A stretch of DNA of 64,000 nt from Paralcaligenes ureilyticus (GCF_004346225.1 NZ_SMAJ01000015.1:44223-108222), one strand, 5' to 3'; positions 7,785 to 18,358 are shown, counted from the first letter of the stretch. The notes: generated from the sequence alone by a model not told the origin. A program made the numbers and translations.

Positions 7785-10655
7785 TTACTTGGTCAGCATA
7801 TAACCCTTGAACTTGGCTGCAAGCGCAGCCTCGATCAAGGCCTTTTGCTGTTCCTGGTGCTTGGCCAGATAACCCACGGCCGGGGATCCTGAAGCCACGC
7901 GCCCTGCGTATCCGAGCCGTTGGCCTTCGGCCATGTTTTCGTACAGATGATGCTGAACATAAAACCACGCCCCCTGATTCTGCGGCTCATCCTGAACCCA
8001 GACGACCTCGCGGGCGGCAGAGTACTTTTGCAATTCGGCCTGGAACGCTTTATGCGCAAAGGGGTACAACTGCTCGACACGCAAAATGGCTACGTCGCTG
8101 CGGCTGCCTTCGGTACGTGCATGCACCAGGTCGTAATACACTTTCCCCGAGCACACCAGCACGCGTTTGACGTCGGCCGCGACAATGTTTTCGTCCTGCT
8201 CGCCGATGACCGGCAGGAAATGGCTGGTCGCCAGATCGGACAGCGGCGAGGTGGCGTCTTTGTTGCGCAGCAAAGACTTGGGCGTAAAGATAACCAGCGG
8301 CTTGCGGAACGGCCGGATCATCTGGCGGCGCAATACGTGGAAAATCTGGGCGCTGTTGGTCGGCTGGACGACTTGAATGTTATTGTCTGCGCACAACTGC
8401 AGGAAGCGCTCGATACGCGCGGACGAATGCTCGGGGCCCTGGCCTTCGTAGCCATGGGGCAGCATCAGTGTCAGGCCGCACTGACGGCCCCACTTCGCTT
8501 CGCCCGAAGTAATGAACTGGTCTATCACCACCTGTGCGCCGTTGACGAAATCGCCGAACTGGGCTTCCCAGATGGTCAGGGTGTGCGGGTCGGCCGAGGC
8601 ATAGCCGTATTCGAACCCCAGCACGGCCTCTTCGGACAGGACGGAATCGATAACGGTAAACGGCGCCTGGCTGTCCGATACGTTCTGAAGAGGAATGTAC
8701 GTGCCGTCGTCCCAGCGTTCGCGTTTCTGGTCGTGCAACACGGCATGACGATGCGAGAACGTGCCACGCCCGGAATCCTGCCCGGTAATCCGCACGCCGT
8801 ATCCCGACGAAACCAGGGTCGCGAAGGCCAGATGCTCGCCCATGCCCCAATCCAGCTTGTGCTCGCCACGGGCCATGAGCCGGCGGTCGTTGAGCATTTT
8901 GCTGACCAGGGGATGCACGGTAAAATTCTCGGGAACGGCCGTGATGCGTTCGCCGATGCGGGTCAGCTCGGCCACCGGAATGCCCGTGTCGGCCTGGTCT
9001 GTCCATTTGGCGCCCAGAAAAGCCGACCAGTCGGTCGCATACTTGTTCTTGAAGTCGGTCAACACCGGCTCGATGGAGCGCTGGCCGTCTTCAAGCAGCT
9101 GGCGGTAGTCTTTAACAAGCTGATCGGGTTCGCCCTCGGCCAGCACGCCCTGGGCCACCAGTTTGTCGGCATACACCTTGCGGGTGCCCGGATGCTTGCC
9201 GATGCTTTTGTACATAAGGGGCTGCGTGAGCGATGGCGTGTCTTGTTCGTTGTGCCCCAACTTACGGAAGCACACGATATCGACCACGACATCGTGATGA
9301 AACTGCAGGCGATAATCGAGCGCCAGCTGCGTCACATACACGACCGCTTCGGGATCGTCGCCATTCACGTGAAAAACCGGCGCTTCGATCATTTTGACGA
9401 CATCGGTGCAATACAGCGTGGAACGCGTATCGCGCGGATCGGAGGTCGTAAAGCCGATCTGGTTATTGATGACGATATGCAGGGTGCCGCCGGTGCCATA
9501 GCCGCGGGTCTGCGCCAGATTGAGCGTTTCCATGACCACGCCCTGCCCTGCAAAGGCGGCATCGCCGTGTACCAGAACCGGCAAAACCTCGTTGCCCTCT
9601 TCATCGCCGCGGCGATCCTGGCGGGCGCGCACGCTGCCTTCGACGACCGGGTTGACGATCTCCAGATGCGATGGGTTGAACGCCAGCGACAAATGCACCG
9701 GGCCGCCACGTGTGGAAAGGTCGCTGGAAAAGCCGTTGTGGTATTTGACGTCGCCATCGGTCAGGCCTTCGGTGTGCTTGCCCTCGAACTCGGCAAACAG
9801 ATCACCGGGCATCTTGCCCATGATATTGACCAGCATGTTCAGGCGGCCCCGATGCGCCATGCCCACAACCAGTTCCTGCACGCCATTTTCGCCGGCATGG
9901 TTGACGACCTCGTCCATGGACGCGATGAAGCTCTCGCCCCCCTCGAGGGAAAAGCGCTTCTGCCCCACGTACTTGGTATGCAGGAAGCGCTCCAGGCCTT
10001 CTGCTTCGGTCAATTGCCGCAATATGTAGCGCTTGCGCTCGGTGGAATACGCCGGCACGCCGATGGTGGACTCCAGACGTTCCTGGATCCAGCGCTTGGC
10101 AGCCTGGTCGGAGATGTGCATGAACTCGGCGCCCACGCTACGGCAATAAGTGTCGCGCAACGCCTTTAGCAGGTTGCGCATGGTCATGGTGTCGGCTTTG
10201 GTGAAATACGAATTGCTCGCCGCATACACCTGATCGAGATCGGATTCGGTCAGACCATAAAAACTGGGGTCCAATTCGGGGATGACCGGGCGATCGTGGC
10301 GCTTGAGCGGATCGAGCTCGGCAAACCGGGCTCCCAGAGAGCGATAAGCGGCAATCAGCGACTGTACGTAAACCTGTTTGCCCGCCACAGCCAGATCGGG
10401 CTCCTGGGCACGGGCCACAAAGGCATTGGCGCGGGCACGCTGGGCAAAGGACTCGACAATGGGCGCATGAGCCTGATCCCGCGTGGCTTCTCGACCGTCG
10501 GAGGCTGGCAGATGCTGGAGCTGATCGAAGTAATCGCGCCACTGGTCGGCAACCGACCCGGGGTTGTCCAGATAGGACTCGTAGAGTTCCTCTACATAAG
10601 GTGCGTTACTGCCGAAAAGGTATGAATTGGATTGAAGTTCTATTTCCGATGACAT
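7785..10655 (-). CDS. odhA: 2-oxoglutarate dehydrogenase E1 component
   Basis: Thiamine-diphosphate-dependent E1 (956 residues) that decarboxylates 2-oxoglutarate in the TCA cycle. The N-terminus has the SucA-type segment NSYLFGSNAPYVEELYESYL, used in E1-E2 contact. Later hallmarks are GMAHRGRLNML, the thiamine-pyrophosphate region GDAAFAGQGVVMETLNL, INNQIGFTTSDPRD, and the C-terminal VWVQDEPQNQGAW. Length is normal (about 930-960). It is the first gene of odhA-odhB-lpd, with a good promoter candidate about 130 bp upstream and a long untranslated leader. Confidence 0.97.
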   Translation of the reverse strand: MSSEIELQSNSYLFGSNAPYVEELYESYLDNPGSVADQWRDYFDQLQHLPASDGREATRDQAHAPIVESFAQRARANAFVARAQEPDLAVAGKQVYVQSLIAAYRSLGARFAELDPLKRHDRPVIPELDPSFYGLTESDLDQVYAASNSYFTKADTMTMRNLLKALRDTYCRSVGAEFMHISDQAAKRWIQERLESTIGVPAYSTERKRYILRQLTEAEGLERFLHTKYVGQKRFSLEGGESFIASMDEVVNHAGENGVQELVVGMAHRGRLNMLVNIMGKMPGDLFAEFEGKHTEGLTDGDVKYHNGFSSDLSTRGGPVHLSLAFNPSHLEIVNPVVEGSVRARQDRRGDEEGNEVLPVLVHGDAAFAGQGVVMETLNLAQTRGYGTGGTLHIVINNQIGFTTSDPRDTRSTLYCTDVVKMIEAPVFHVNGDDPEAVVYVTQLALDYRLQFHHDVVVDIVCFRKLGHNEQDTPSLTQPLMYKSIGKHPGTRKVYADKLVAQGVLAEGEPDQLVKDYRQLLEDGQRSIEPVLTDFKNKYATDWSAFLGAKWTDQADTGIPVAELTRIGERITAVPENFTVHPLVSKMLNDRRLMARGEHKLDWGMGEHLAFATLVSSGYGVRITGQDSGRGTFSHRHAVLHDQKRERWDDGTYIPLQNVSDSQAPFTVIDSVLSEEAVLGFEYGYASADPHTLTIWEAQFGDFVNGAQVVIDQFITSGEAKWGRQCGLTLMLPHGYEGQGPEHSSARIERFLQLCADNNIQVVQPTNSAQIFHVLRRQMIRPFRKPLVIFTPKSLLRNKDATSPLSDLATSHFLPVIGEQDENIVAADVKRVLVCSGKVYYDLVHARTEGSRSDVAILRVEQLYPFAHKAFQAELQKYSAAREVVWVQDEPQNQGAWFYVQHHLYENMAEGQRLGYAGRVASGSPAVGYLAKHQEQQKALIEAALAAKFKGYMLTK

Positions 10656-10994
10656 AAATGCGCTTCACCTATCCGAGTGTCTGACTCGTTATGATGCAGG
10701 GAAAAACCTTCCGCGACACGGCCAGACCGGTTAGCGGATAGCAGGGCAGAAGGCAACGTACGACGCCTTAATAAGCCGTATTCGATACAGTATAGCCCTC
10801 GGACCCGCAGAAAGTAAGCACGGGAGGTGCAAACCCGCCCAAATACGATCCCGACGTTGGCATTAACAAACACCCGGGCTATCGGGGGCCATGCGGGCGG
10901 CCGATATTGCATTGCAAAACCACGCGCCTGAAAACTCTGCTGAAATACGCACTTGTCTATCAATTCGCAGCATGCCACCCGGAGTACTCCCATC
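10656..10994. other. Divergent intergenic region odhA/maeB
   Basis: 339 bases between the odhA and maeB start codons. I see the odhA promoter candidate and a Shine-Dalgarno GGAG (10981-10984) for maeB, but no repeat copy, no RNA gene and no convincing coding frame. Confidence 0.6.
10789..10817 (-). promoter_or_regulatory. Candidate sigma70 promoter of odhA
   Basis: On the minus strand, TTACTT (10812-10817) and TATACT (10789-10794) are separated by exactly 17 bp. The start of transcription would fall near 10782, leaving a leader of about 125 nt before odhA. A small palindrome CTTATTAAG follows just downstream of the predicted start. Confidence 0.5.
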
Positions 10995-13292
10995 ATGGAC
11001 ACCAACGCCGATCTCACCAAACTGGCCCTCGACTATCACGCCTACCCTACTCCCGGCAAGATTTCGGTTACGCCCACCAAAACCCTGGCCAATCAGGACG
11101 ATCTGTCGCTGGCCTACACGCCCGGCGTAGCCATCGCATGCATGGCCATCCACGCCGACGGCAACCCCGCAGCGGCCAAATACACCTCGCGCTCCAACCT
11201 GGTGGGCGTTGTCACCAACGGGACGGCGGTGCTGGGTCTGGGTAATATCGGCCCGCTGGCGGCCAAACCGGTCATGGAAGGCAAAGCCTGTTTATTTAAA
11301 AAATTTGCCGGCATCGACGTCTTCGATATCGAGCTGGCCGAAACAGACCCCGACAAGCTGGTCGACATCATCGCCGCGCTCGAACCCACACTGGGCGGCA
11401 TCAACCTCGAGGACATCAAGGCGCCGGAATGCTTTTACATCGAGAAAAAGCTGCGCGAGCGCATGAAAATCCCGGTGTTTCACGACGACCAGCACGGCAC
11501 GGCGATTATTTCGTCGGCCGCCATTCTCAACGGCCTGAAAGTGCTCGACAAGAAAATCGGCCAGATCAAGCTGGTCTGCTCGGGCGCCGGCGCCGCGGCC
11601 ATTGCCTGCCTGGATCTGCTGGTTCATCTTGGCGTACAGCGCTCCAACATCTACGTGGCGGACTCGCGCGGCGTCATCTGGGCTGGCCGCGACCCCAGCA
11701 TGGAACCGAACAAAGCCCGCTACGCCCAGGCCACCGATGCACGCACCCTGGCCGATGTGTGTCGCGACGCCGATGTTTTCCTGGGGTGCTCCACGGCCGG
11801 CGTGCTGACGGCCGATATGGTCAAAAGCATGGGTCCGCGGCCGTTTATCCTGGCCCTGGCCAACCCCGAGCCCGAGATACGCCCTGAAATCGCCAAGGCG
11901 GCACGGCCCGACTGCATTATTGCCACAGGCCGCTCCGACTACCCCAATCAGGTCAATAATGTGCTGTGCTTCCCTTTCATTTTCAGGGGTGCCCTGGACG
12001 CGGGCGCCTCGCGCATTACCGACGAGATGAAGCTGGCCTGCGTCAAGGCCATCGCCGAACTGGCCCAGGCCGAACAAAACGATGAAGTGGCCAATGCCTA
12101 CGCCGGCCAGGAACTGTCGTTCGGCCCGGACTACATTATCCCCAAGCCATTCGATCCGCGCCTGATCGTAAAAATTGCGCCTGCTGTGGCGCAGGCGGCG
12201 GCCGACTCGGGCGTGGCGGCGCGCCCCATTGAAGACATGGAGGCATACCGGCAGAAACTCATGAGCCTGGTGTATCACACCGGCCAATTGATGCGGCCGC
12301 TCTTCATGCAGGCCAAAACCGCCCCCAAGCGGGTTCTATATGCCGATGGCGAAGATGAGCGCGTATTGCGGGCGGTACAAACCGTGGTTGATGAAAACAT
12401 TGCCCACCCCACGCTGATAGGCCGTCCCGCTGTCATCAATATGCGGATCGAAAAATTCGGCCTGAGGCTGAAAGCCGGTGACAACATCGAAATCGTCAAT
12501 CCCGAGTCCGATGAGCGGTTCAACGAAACCTGGACAGCCTACTACAAGCTTATGGGCCGCGAAGGAGTGACCCCCGAAATCGCCAAGGCCATGGTCCGCA
12601 AGCACAATTCGCTGATTGGCGTCATGCTGCTTACACGCGGCGACGGCGACGCGCTGTTGTGCGGCATTGCCAGCCGTTTCGACAATCAGCTGAAATACGT
12701 ACAGGAAGTGATCGGCCTGAAGCCCGGCGCCCAAACCTTCGCGGCCATGAATGTATTGATGCTGCCCGAACAGACTCTGTTCATTTGCGACACGCACGTC
12801 AACGAAAACCCCAGCGCAGAACAGATCGCAGACATGACGATACTGGCCGCCGAAGAGATTCTGCGCTTCGGGGTGACGCCCAAGATAGCGCTGCTGTCGC
12901 ATTCAAATTTCGGCAGCCGGCCCACCGAGTCGTCGCGCAAAATGGCGCGGGCGCGGCAATTGATCAACGAACGGGCGCCCCATCTGGAAGTAGACGGAGA
13001 AATGCACGCCGATTCCGCCCTGTCTGAAAAGATCCGCCTGCAGGCCTACCCCGACTCCCGTCTCAAAGGCCCCGCCAATTTGCTGATCATGCCTAACCTG
13101 GATACGGGCAACATCACCTACAACATGCTGAAGATGACGGGCAGCAACGGCGTGGCCATGGGGCCGGTGCTGCTGGGTGCCGCGCGCCCCGTACACGTGC
13201 TGACCACCAGCGCCACCGTGCGCCGCATCGTCAACATGACCGCGCTGGCCGTCGTCGACGCGCAACAAGAGGCCGGCCAGGTTCGTCTGTAA
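10995..13292 (+). CDS. maeB: NADP-dependent malic enzyme with phosphotransacetylase-like C-terminal domain
   Basis: Oxidative decarboxylation of malate to pyruvate, giving NADPH. The ATG at 10995 ([15 protein letters not shown]) follows GGAGTACTCCCATC; an upstream in-frame TTG at 10953 is unlikely. The 765 residues match the hybrid MaeB type: an N-terminal malic enzyme domain of about 425 residues ([42 protein letters not shown](P) fold [15 protein letters not shown]) followed by a phosphate-acetyltransferase-like domain (from about 430, with [11 protein letters not shown]). In known MaeB enzymes the C-terminal domain binds acetyl-CoA as a regulator. It is convergent with gltA; the gap is full of palindromic repeats. 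Confidence 0.95.
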   Translation: MDTNADLTKLALDYHAYPTPGKISVTPTKTLANQDDLSLAYTPGVAIACMAIHADGNPAAAKYTSRSNLVGVVTNGTAVLGLGNIGPLAAKPVMEGKACLFKKFAGIDVFDIELAETDPDKLVDIIAALEPTLGGINLEDIKAPECFYIEKKLRERMKIPVFHDDQHGTAIISSAAILNGLKVLDKKIGQIKLVCSGAGAAAIACLDLLVHLGVQRSNIYVADSRGVIWAGRDPSMEPNKARYAQATDARTLADVCRDADVFLGCSTAGVLTADMVKSMGPRPFILALANPEPEIRPEIAKAARPDCIIATGRSDYPNQVNNVLCFPFIFRGALDAGASRITDEMKLACVKAIAELAQAEQNDEVANAYAGQELSFGPDYIIPKPFDPRLIVKIAPAVAQAAADSGVAARPIEDMEAYRQKLMSLVYHTGQLMRPLFMQAKTAPKRVLYADGEDERVLRAVQTVVDENIAHPTLIGRPAVINMRIEKFGLRLKAGDNIEIVNPESDERFNETWTAYYKLMGREGVTPEIAKAMVRKHNSLIGVMLLTRGDGDALLCGIASRFDNQLKYVQEVIGLKPGAQTFAAMNVLMLPEQTLFICDTHVNENPSAEQIADMTILAAEEILRFGVTPKIALLSHSNFGSRPTESSRKMARARQLINERAPHLEVDGEMHADSALSEKIRLQAYPDSRLKGPANLLIMPNLDTGNITYNMLKMTGSNGVAMGPVLLGAARPVHVLTTSATVRRIVNMTALAVVDAQQEAGQVRL

Positions 13293-13440
13293 AAGCAGCC
13301 CTTGTAGCGGCAGCCCTTGTAGCGGCAGCCCTTGTAGCGGCAGCCCTTGTGGCTGCCATCGGCGCTACAAGGGACGTGGCAGTCGAAGATACAAAAATGG
13401 CACCCACAAGGGGTGCCGCTACACACAAGGGGCGCTACAA
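13289..13440. repeat. Tandem and inverted array of the 26-bp palindromic repeat
   Basis: Directly after the maeB stop, the 15-bp left half GTAGCGGCAGCCCTT occurs at 13304, 13319 and 13334, exactly 15 bp apart, with a truncated unit before them. The last unit continues into a full palindrome ending at 13359. A minus-orientation GGCACCC/GGGTGCC copy follows at 13397-13422, with half copies at 13361-13371 and 13425-13440. The array fills the gap between the convergent maeB and gltA genes. Confidence 0.85.
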
Positions 13441-13451
13441 CCGCCCGCCGA

Positions 13452-14756
13452 TTAACGGCGCTTGGCCACGTCGCGTACCGCCGAGCCGGTGTACAACTGG
13501 CGCGGGCGGCCGATCTTGTAGTCGGGATCGGACAGCATTTCGTTCCATTGGGCAATCCAGCCCACCGTACGCGCCAGAGCAAAAATGGCGGTGAACAACG
13601 AAGTAGGAATACCAATGGCGCGCTGCACGATGCCGGAATAGAAATCGACATTGGGGTACAACTTGCGCTCGACGAAGTAAGGATCTTCAAGGGCGATGCG
13701 TTCAAGTTCCATGGCCAGCTTGAACAGGGGGTCCTTCTCCAGGCCCAGCGCCGCCAACACTTCCTTGCAAGTCTGTTGCATCAGCTTGGCGCGCGGGTCG
13801 TAGTTTTTATAAACGCGATGGCCAAAGCCCATCAAACGCACACCCGACGTTTTGTCCTTGACCTGCTGCATGAACTCGCCCACTTTCTCGACGCCGCCGT
13901 TGGCCTGCAGGTGTTCGAGCATTTGCAGGCAGGCTTCGTTGGCACCGCCGTGGGCGGGGCCCCACAGGCAAGCCACCCCGGCGGCAATCGCGGCAAAAGG
14001 ATTGGTACCCGACGAACCGCACAGCCGCACCGTCGAGGTCGATGCGTTTTGCTCGTGGTCGGCGTGCAGGATGAAAATCCGGTCCAGCGCGCGCTCGACG
14101 ACCTCATTGACCTGATAGTCTTCGCACGGATTGGCGAACATCATGCGTACAAAATTGCCGGTATACGACAGATTGTTCTGCGGATAGATGGAAGGCTGGC
14201 CCTGCGAAAACTTGTACGCCATCGCCACCAGCGTAGGCATTTTGGCGATCAGCCGAATTGCCGATACCTCACGATGACGCGGATTGGTGATGTCGGTGGA
14301 ATCGTGATAGAACGCCGCCATGGCGCCCACCAGACCGGTCAGCACCGCCATGGGGTGCGCATCGCGGCGAAAGCCGCGCAGGAAGAAATGCAATTGTTCA
14401 TGCACCATGGTGTGATGCGTAACCAGCGAGTCGAATTCTGTCTTCTGGGCTGCATTGGGCAAATCGCCGTTCAGGATGAGATAGCTGACATCCATGAAGT
14501 CGCAATTGGTAGCGAGCTGATCGATGGGGTAGCCGCGATACAGCAGTTGCCCCTTGTCGCCGTCAATGAACGTGATGGCCGATTCGCACGCGGCCGTAGC
14601 CATAAAGCCCGGGTCGTAAGTAAACATGCCCGTCTGACCGTACAGCTTGCGGATATCGATAACATCGGGGCCCACAGTACCCTGATAAACGGGGAAATCA
14701 ATCGGCGCACTGCCGTCGGAAAACGATAATGTGGCTTTTTTGTCTGACAGATGCAT
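13452..14756 (-). CDS. gltA: Citrate synthase (type II, hexameric class)
   Basis: Condenses acetyl-CoA and oxaloacetate to citrate. The ATG at 14756 gives 434 residues starting [15 protein letters not shown]. The open frame extends 44 codons upstream into sdhE, but that part is not protein-like. Catalytic regions are [23 protein letters not shown] (His), [14 protein letters not shown] (His) and NVDFYSG (Asp). The long N-terminal beta domain is typical of the NADH-sensitive Gram-negative enzyme. It is the last gene of sdhC-sdhD-sdhA-sdhB-sdhE-gltA and lies 19 bp after sdhE. A separate methylcitrate synthase is encoded at 21420. Confidence 0.97.
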   Translation of the reverse strand: MHLSDKKATLSFSDGSAPIDFPVYQGTVGPDVIDIRKLYGQTGMFTYDPGFMATAACESAITFIDGDKGQLLYRGYPIDQLATNCDFMDVSYLILNGDLPNAAQKTEFDSLVTHHTMVHEQLHFFLRGFRRDAHPMAVLTGLVGAMAAFYHDSTDITNPRHREVSAIRLIAKMPTLVAMAYKFSQGQPSIYPQNNLSYTGNFVRMMFANPCEDYQVNEVVERALDRIFILHADHEQNASTSTVRLCGSSGTNPFAAIAAGVACLWGPAHGGANEACLQMLEHLQANGGVEKVGEFMQQVKDKTSGVRLMGFGHRVYKNYDPRAKLMQQTCKEVLAALGLEKDPLFKLAMELERIALEDPYFVERKLYPNVDFYSGIVQRAIGIPTSLFTAIFALARTVGWIAQWNEMLSDPDYKIGRPRQLYTGSAVRDVAKRR

Positions 14757-14775
14757 TACTTTATTCCTTAAAAAT

Positions 14776-15036
14776 TTACAGCTCTCGCATTTGCGCCACC
14801 AATCGACGAATTGCCACCGTATCGTACGGCCCGTCAAGCTCGGTGCGAGCCAGCAGGACATCCAGCAATTCGTTGTCGCCCATCTCAAACAAGGCCGTCA
14901 GCGCAGAAACGTCGGTATCGGTCAACTGGGTTTCGTAGTGATCCAGAAACCGGGTAAGGATCAGGTCGTTTTCCAACAACCCACGGCGCGCCCGCCAACG
15001 CAGACGGGCGCGTTCCAGCTCGGATAAGGTACTCAT
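14776..15036 (-). CDS. sdhE: Succinate dehydrogenase flavinylation factor SdhE
   Basis: Small soluble protein (86 residues) of the SdhE/YgfY family that promotes covalent attachment of FAD to SdhA. The signature is [15 protein letters not shown] near residues 12-27, containing the RGxxE motif contacted by the flavoprotein. The family is 80-95 residues. Its place between sdhB and gltA, 13 bp after sdhB, fits its job. It starts at ATG 15036. Confidence 0.93.
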   Translation of the reverse strand: MSTLSELERARLRWRARRGLLENDLILTRFLDHYETQLTDTDVSALTALFEMGDNELLDVLLARTELDGPYDTVAIRRLVAQMREL

Positions 15037-15049
15037 GCTTATGTAAGCC

Positions 15050-15766
15050 CTAGACAGCGCGTCGGACCAGCATTTCCTTGATTTTCCCTATGGCATGCGA
15101 GGGGTTCAATCCCTTGGGGCAAACGTCCACGCAATTCATGATGGTATGGCAGCGGAACAGACGATACGGGTCTTCAAGATTATCCAGCCGGTCGCTGGTC
15201 GCTTCGTCGCGGCTGTCGACAATAAAGCGATAAGCTTGCAGCAAGCCAGCGGGACCCACGAACTTGTCGGGATTCCACCAGAAAGACGGGCATGCCGTCG
15301 AACAGCAGGCGCACAAAATACATTCGTACAGGCCATTGAGCTCTTCGCGCGCTTCAGGTGTTTGCAGACGCTCTTTTTCAGGAGGCGGCTGGTCGTTGAT
15401 CAGATAAGGCTTGATCGAATGGTACTGGTTGAAAAAATCGGTCATGTCGACGACCAGGTCGCGCACCACCGGCAAGCCGGGCAAAGGCCGCAGCACAATG
15501 GGTTCTTTCAGGTCGAGCAGGTTGGTAATACAGGCCAGACCATTCTTGCCATTGATATTCATGGCGTCGGACCCGCACACGCCTTCACGGCACGACCGGC
15601 GCAATGTCAGGCTGTCGTCGACGTCGTTTTTAATGCGCAGTATGGCATCGAGCAACATTTTGTCGGTGGGCTGCAGCTCGACCTCGAGCTTTTGCATGTA
15701 GGGGCGCTCGTCCTTGTCGGGATCATAGCGATAAATTTCAAACTTAACGATACGTTTTTGAGTCAT
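15050..15766 (-). CDS. sdhB: Succinate dehydrogenase iron-sulfur subunit
   Basis: Electron-transfer subunit (238 residues) linking the SdhA flavin to the quinone site. It has an N-terminal [2Fe-2S] ferredoxin domain with CREGVCGSDAM and a later GLAC cysteine. The C-terminal [4Fe-4S]/[3Fe-4S] domain has CILCACCSTACP and CHTIMNCVDVCPKG. Normal length. It lies 13 bp downstream of sdhA in the sdhCDAB operon. Confidence 0.97.
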   Translation of the reverse strand: MTQKRIVKFEIYRYDPDKDERPYMQKLEVELQPTDKMLLDAILRIKNDVDDSLTLRRSCREGVCGSDAMNINGKNGLACITNLLDLKEPIVLRPLPGLPVVRDLVVDMTDFFNQYHSIKPYLINDQPPPEKERLQTPEAREELNGLYECILCACCSTACPSFWWNPDKFVGPAGLLQAYRFIVDSRDEATSDRLDNLEDPYRLFRCHTIMNCVDVCPKGLNPSHAIGKIKEMLVRRAV

Positions 15767-15779
15767 TTCAATATCCTGC

Positions 15780-17558
15780 TTAGAACGTCCGCGGTTTGGG
15801 CGGGAAGCTGCCTACCGTCAACGGCGTCATTTGCACCGGTTTGTACTCAAGTCGGCGGCCTTCGGAATACCATAAGGTGTGACGCAACCAGTTCACGTCA
15901 TCGCGTTCGGGGTAGTTGCTTAGAGAATGAGCGCCACGGCTTTCGAAACGATTGGCCGCCGACTTGGTGGTGGCCAGCGCCACCTCTATCATGTTAGTCA
16001 GTTCAAGCGCTTCGACGCGGGCCGTATTGAACACCCGAGACTTATCGGCATACGAAATATTATTCACCTGCTGGGCGATGTTCTCGATTTGCGTGACGCC
16101 TTCGTTGAGCAAATCGAGCGAGCGGAATACGCCGCAGTGATGTTGCATGGAAACACGAATGGCATTGGCCACATCCGCCACTTTTTCGCCCGACTTGCGA
16201 GACTCGAGCTTGTTGACCCGATCGACGGAATAATCGATGGCCGATTCGGGAATGGGCTGGTGCGCGTGCTTGCGCTCGGGGTGCGAATTGACAATGTGAT
16301 TGCCCGCCGCGCGGCCGAATACAACCAGGTCGAGCAAGGAATTGGTGCCCAGGCGATTGGCCCCGTGCACCGAAACCGCCGCGCATTCGCCAATGGCATA
16401 CAAGCCATTGACGACTTTATTTTCACTATTCTGAGTGGTAACCACCTGACCGTACAGGTTGGCGGGAATACCCCCCATTTGATAGTGTATGGTCGGCACA
16501 ACCGGGATCGGCTCCTTGATGGGGTCGACGTTGGCGAACTTGATGGCGATTTCGCGAATCGACGGCAGGCGCTTTTGGATAGTCTCGGCGCCCAGATGAT
16601 CGAGCTTGAGCAGCACGTAACTGCCATCCGTACCACAGCCCCGCCCTTCCTTGATTTCCTGATCCATCGAACGCGATACGAAGTCGCGCGGCGCCAGGTC
16701 TTTAAGGGTAGGCGCATAACGCTCCATGAAGCGCTCGCCATCTTTATTCAGCAAGATTCCGCCTTCGCCGCGCACACCTTCGGTAATGAGTACGCCGGCG
16801 CCGGCCACCCCGGTGGGGTGAAACTGCCAGAATTCCAGATCCTGCAAGGGCAAGCCTGCGCGCGCCGCCATGCCCAGGCCGTCGCCGGTATTGATGTAGG
16901 CATTGGTCGAAGCCGCCCAGATGCGGCCGGCGCCGCCGGTAGCCAGCACCGTGGTTTTGGCTTCCAGCACGTAAATATCGCCGGTTTCCATTTCAAGCGC
17001 GGTCACGCCCAGCACGTCACCCGCTTCATTGCGCAGCAGATCGAGCGCCATCCACTCGACAAAGAATTGGGTACGGGCCGCCACATTGCGCTGATACAGC
17101 GTATGCAATAAAGCGTGTCCGGTACGGTCGGCCGCCGCACAGGCGCGCTGCACCGGCTTTTCACCGAAGTTGGCCGTGTGACCACCGAACGGACGCTGAT
17201 AAATCGTGCCGTTGGGGTTGCGGTCGAAAGGCATGCCGAAGTGTTCCAGCTCGTACACGGCATTGGGTGCTTCGCGGCACATGAACTCGATGGCATCCTG
17301 GTCGCCGAGCCAGTCGGAACCCTTGATGGTGTCGTACATATGCCAATACCAGCTGTCTTCGCTCATGTTGGACAGCGACGCACTGATACCGCCCTGAGCA
17401 GCCACCGTATGCGAACGGGTGGGAAACACTTTGGACAATACCGCTACGGACAAGCCCGCCTGCGCCAGTTGCAAAGAGCAACGCATGCCGGCCCCGCCGG
17501 CGCCCACCACCACCACATCGAACTGACGGCGAGGTAGGGAATTTTTGACAGCAGCCAC
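15780..17558 (-). CDS. sdhA: Succinate dehydrogenase flavoprotein subunit
   Basis: Catalytic subunit (592 residues) oxidising succinate to fumarate on the inner face of the membrane. The FAD fold is VVVVGAGGAGMRCSLQLA, and the histidine carrying covalent FAD is in PTRSHTVAAQGG (His50). The active-site region HGANRLGTNSLLDLVVFGR and the C-terminal RRLEYKPVQM are both present. It is 3 bp after sdhD and 13 bp before sdhB. The encoded SdhE supports its flavinylation. Confidence 0.97.
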   Translation of the reverse strand: MAAVKNSLPRRQFDVVVVGAGGAGMRCSLQLAQAGLSVAVLSKVFPTRSHTVAAQGGISASLSNMSEDSWYWHMYDTIKGSDWLGDQDAIEFMCREAPNAVYELEHFGMPFDRNPNGTIYQRPFGGHTANFGEKPVQRACAAADRTGHALLHTLYQRNVAARTQFFVEWMALDLLRNEAGDVLGVTALEMETGDIYVLEAKTTVLATGGAGRIWAASTNAYINTGDGLGMAARAGLPLQDLEFWQFHPTGVAGAGVLITEGVRGEGGILLNKDGERFMERYAPTLKDLAPRDFVSRSMDQEIKEGRGCGTDGSYVLLKLDHLGAETIQKRLPSIREIAIKFANVDPIKEPIPVVPTIHYQMGGIPANLYGQVVTTQNSENKVVNGLYAIGECAAVSVHGANRLGTNSLLDLVVFGRAAGNHIVNSHPERKHAHQPIPESAIDYSVDRVNKLESRKSGEKVADVANAIRVSMQHHCGVFRSLDLLNEGVTQIENIAQQVNNISYADKSRVFNTARVEALELTNMIEVALATTKSAANRFESRGAHSLSNYPERDDVNWLRHTLWYSEGRRLEYKPVQMTPLTVGSFPPKPRTF

Positions 17559-17561
17559 GGC

Positions 17562-17945
17562 TTATAGACTCCAGAGAATTTTTGCAAAAAAGATGACCGA
17601 TCCTGCCAGCCACAGCACGGTGAGCACTTCCAGCAGCAAGCGCACGCCGGTAGGCTTGGCATAGTCCATCCAGATATCGCGCACACCTATCCAGGCATGC
17701 CAGGCAAGCGACAGAAAAGCCAGCGTTGCCAGCAACTGCCCAAGCGGTATGCCTATGAAATGAAAGGTGAACAGATGGCGCCAGCCATTGAAATCAAGGC
17801 TGGACGTGAAAACGGCTCCGATGAGGAGGATCAGGGTGTAAACAGCCATGATGATGGCCGTCATGCGCTGAATCAGGAAATCCCGTGAGCCGTAATGCGC
17901 GCCCACCACCAGGCGCCGGGTACCGATACGTTCTTGCGTCGCCAT
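17562..17945 (-). CDS. sdhD: Succinate dehydrogenase membrane anchor subunit
   Basis: Small integral membrane protein (127 residues from ATG 17945) that with SdhC binds haem b and ubiquinone. Three hydrophobic helices are visible. The characteristic SdhD patterns are GSRDFLIQRMTAIIMAVYT and LAWHAWIGVRDIWMDYAKP. The ATG overlaps the sdhC stop by one base (TAATG), implying translational coupling. A GTG at 17951 would add two residues but is less likely. Confidence 0.93.
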   Translation of the reverse strand: MATQERIGTRRLVVGAHYGSRDFLIQRMTAIIMAVYTLILLIGAVFTSSLDFNGWRHLFTFHFIGIPLGQLLATLAFLSLAWHAWIGVRDIWMDYAKPTGVRLLLEVLTVLWLAGSVIFFAKILWSL

Positions 17946-18358
17946 TACCACGCTCCAAACAATTTAAGGCCAAAGACCAACGTGAGCGCCAGGCTGACGC
18001 CGAACACGATGCCCGCGCTTTTTTGGGCGCTGACTTTATCGACACCGATGTGCAAATCGATGGTCAGATAACGAATACCGGCACAGAAATGATGCAGATA
18101 GCCCCAAATCAATACCAGCAGGACCAACTTGCACAGCGGGTGGGCCGTATAGGCCTGCATGGAAGCAAACGATTCGGGCGATGAGACGCTCAACGCAAAG
18201 AGCGGCAGTATCACCAAAGGCAGGCTTAAGAATAACAAGGCGCCGCTGACGCGATGAAAGATTGACGATTTACCGGCAGGGGGCAGTCGATAACTCAGGA
18301 TTTGAGAAATACCGATATTACGAAACTGCGGACGCGGCTTTGAAGCTGAACCGGACAT
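17945..18358 (-). CDS. sdhC: Succinate dehydrogenase cytochrome b556 subunit
   Basis: First gene of the sdh operon, 137 residues with three membrane helices. The N-terminus contains SYRLPPAGKSSIFHRVSGALL, a quinone-site-adjacent pattern of SdhC. The haem-ligand region is YLHHFCAGIRYLTIDLHIG. Start is the ATG at 18358. The 96-bp gap to the GntR gene must hold the sdh promoter, since the regulator gene upstream reads the same way; no strong -35/-10 pair stands out there. Confidence 0.94.
   Translation of the reverse strand: MSGSASKPRPQFRNIGISQILSYRLPPAGKSSIFHRVSGALLFLSLPLVILPLFALSVSSPESFASMQAYTAHPLCKLVLLVLIWGYLHHFCAGIRYLTIDLHIGVDKVSAQKSAGIVFGVSLALTLVFGLKLFGAW

Noticed and set aside
10765..10777. 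Palindrome GGCTTATTAAGGC near the odhA start of transcription as another GntR operator
   Set aside because: It lacks the TCTTATA/TATAAGA half-sites and shares only CTTA/TAAG with the mdh and acnB sites.
13289..13440. Repeat array after maeB as a CRISPR array
   Set aside because: The units are 15 bp with no unique spacers, they are halves of the dispersed palindrome, and no cas gene is present.
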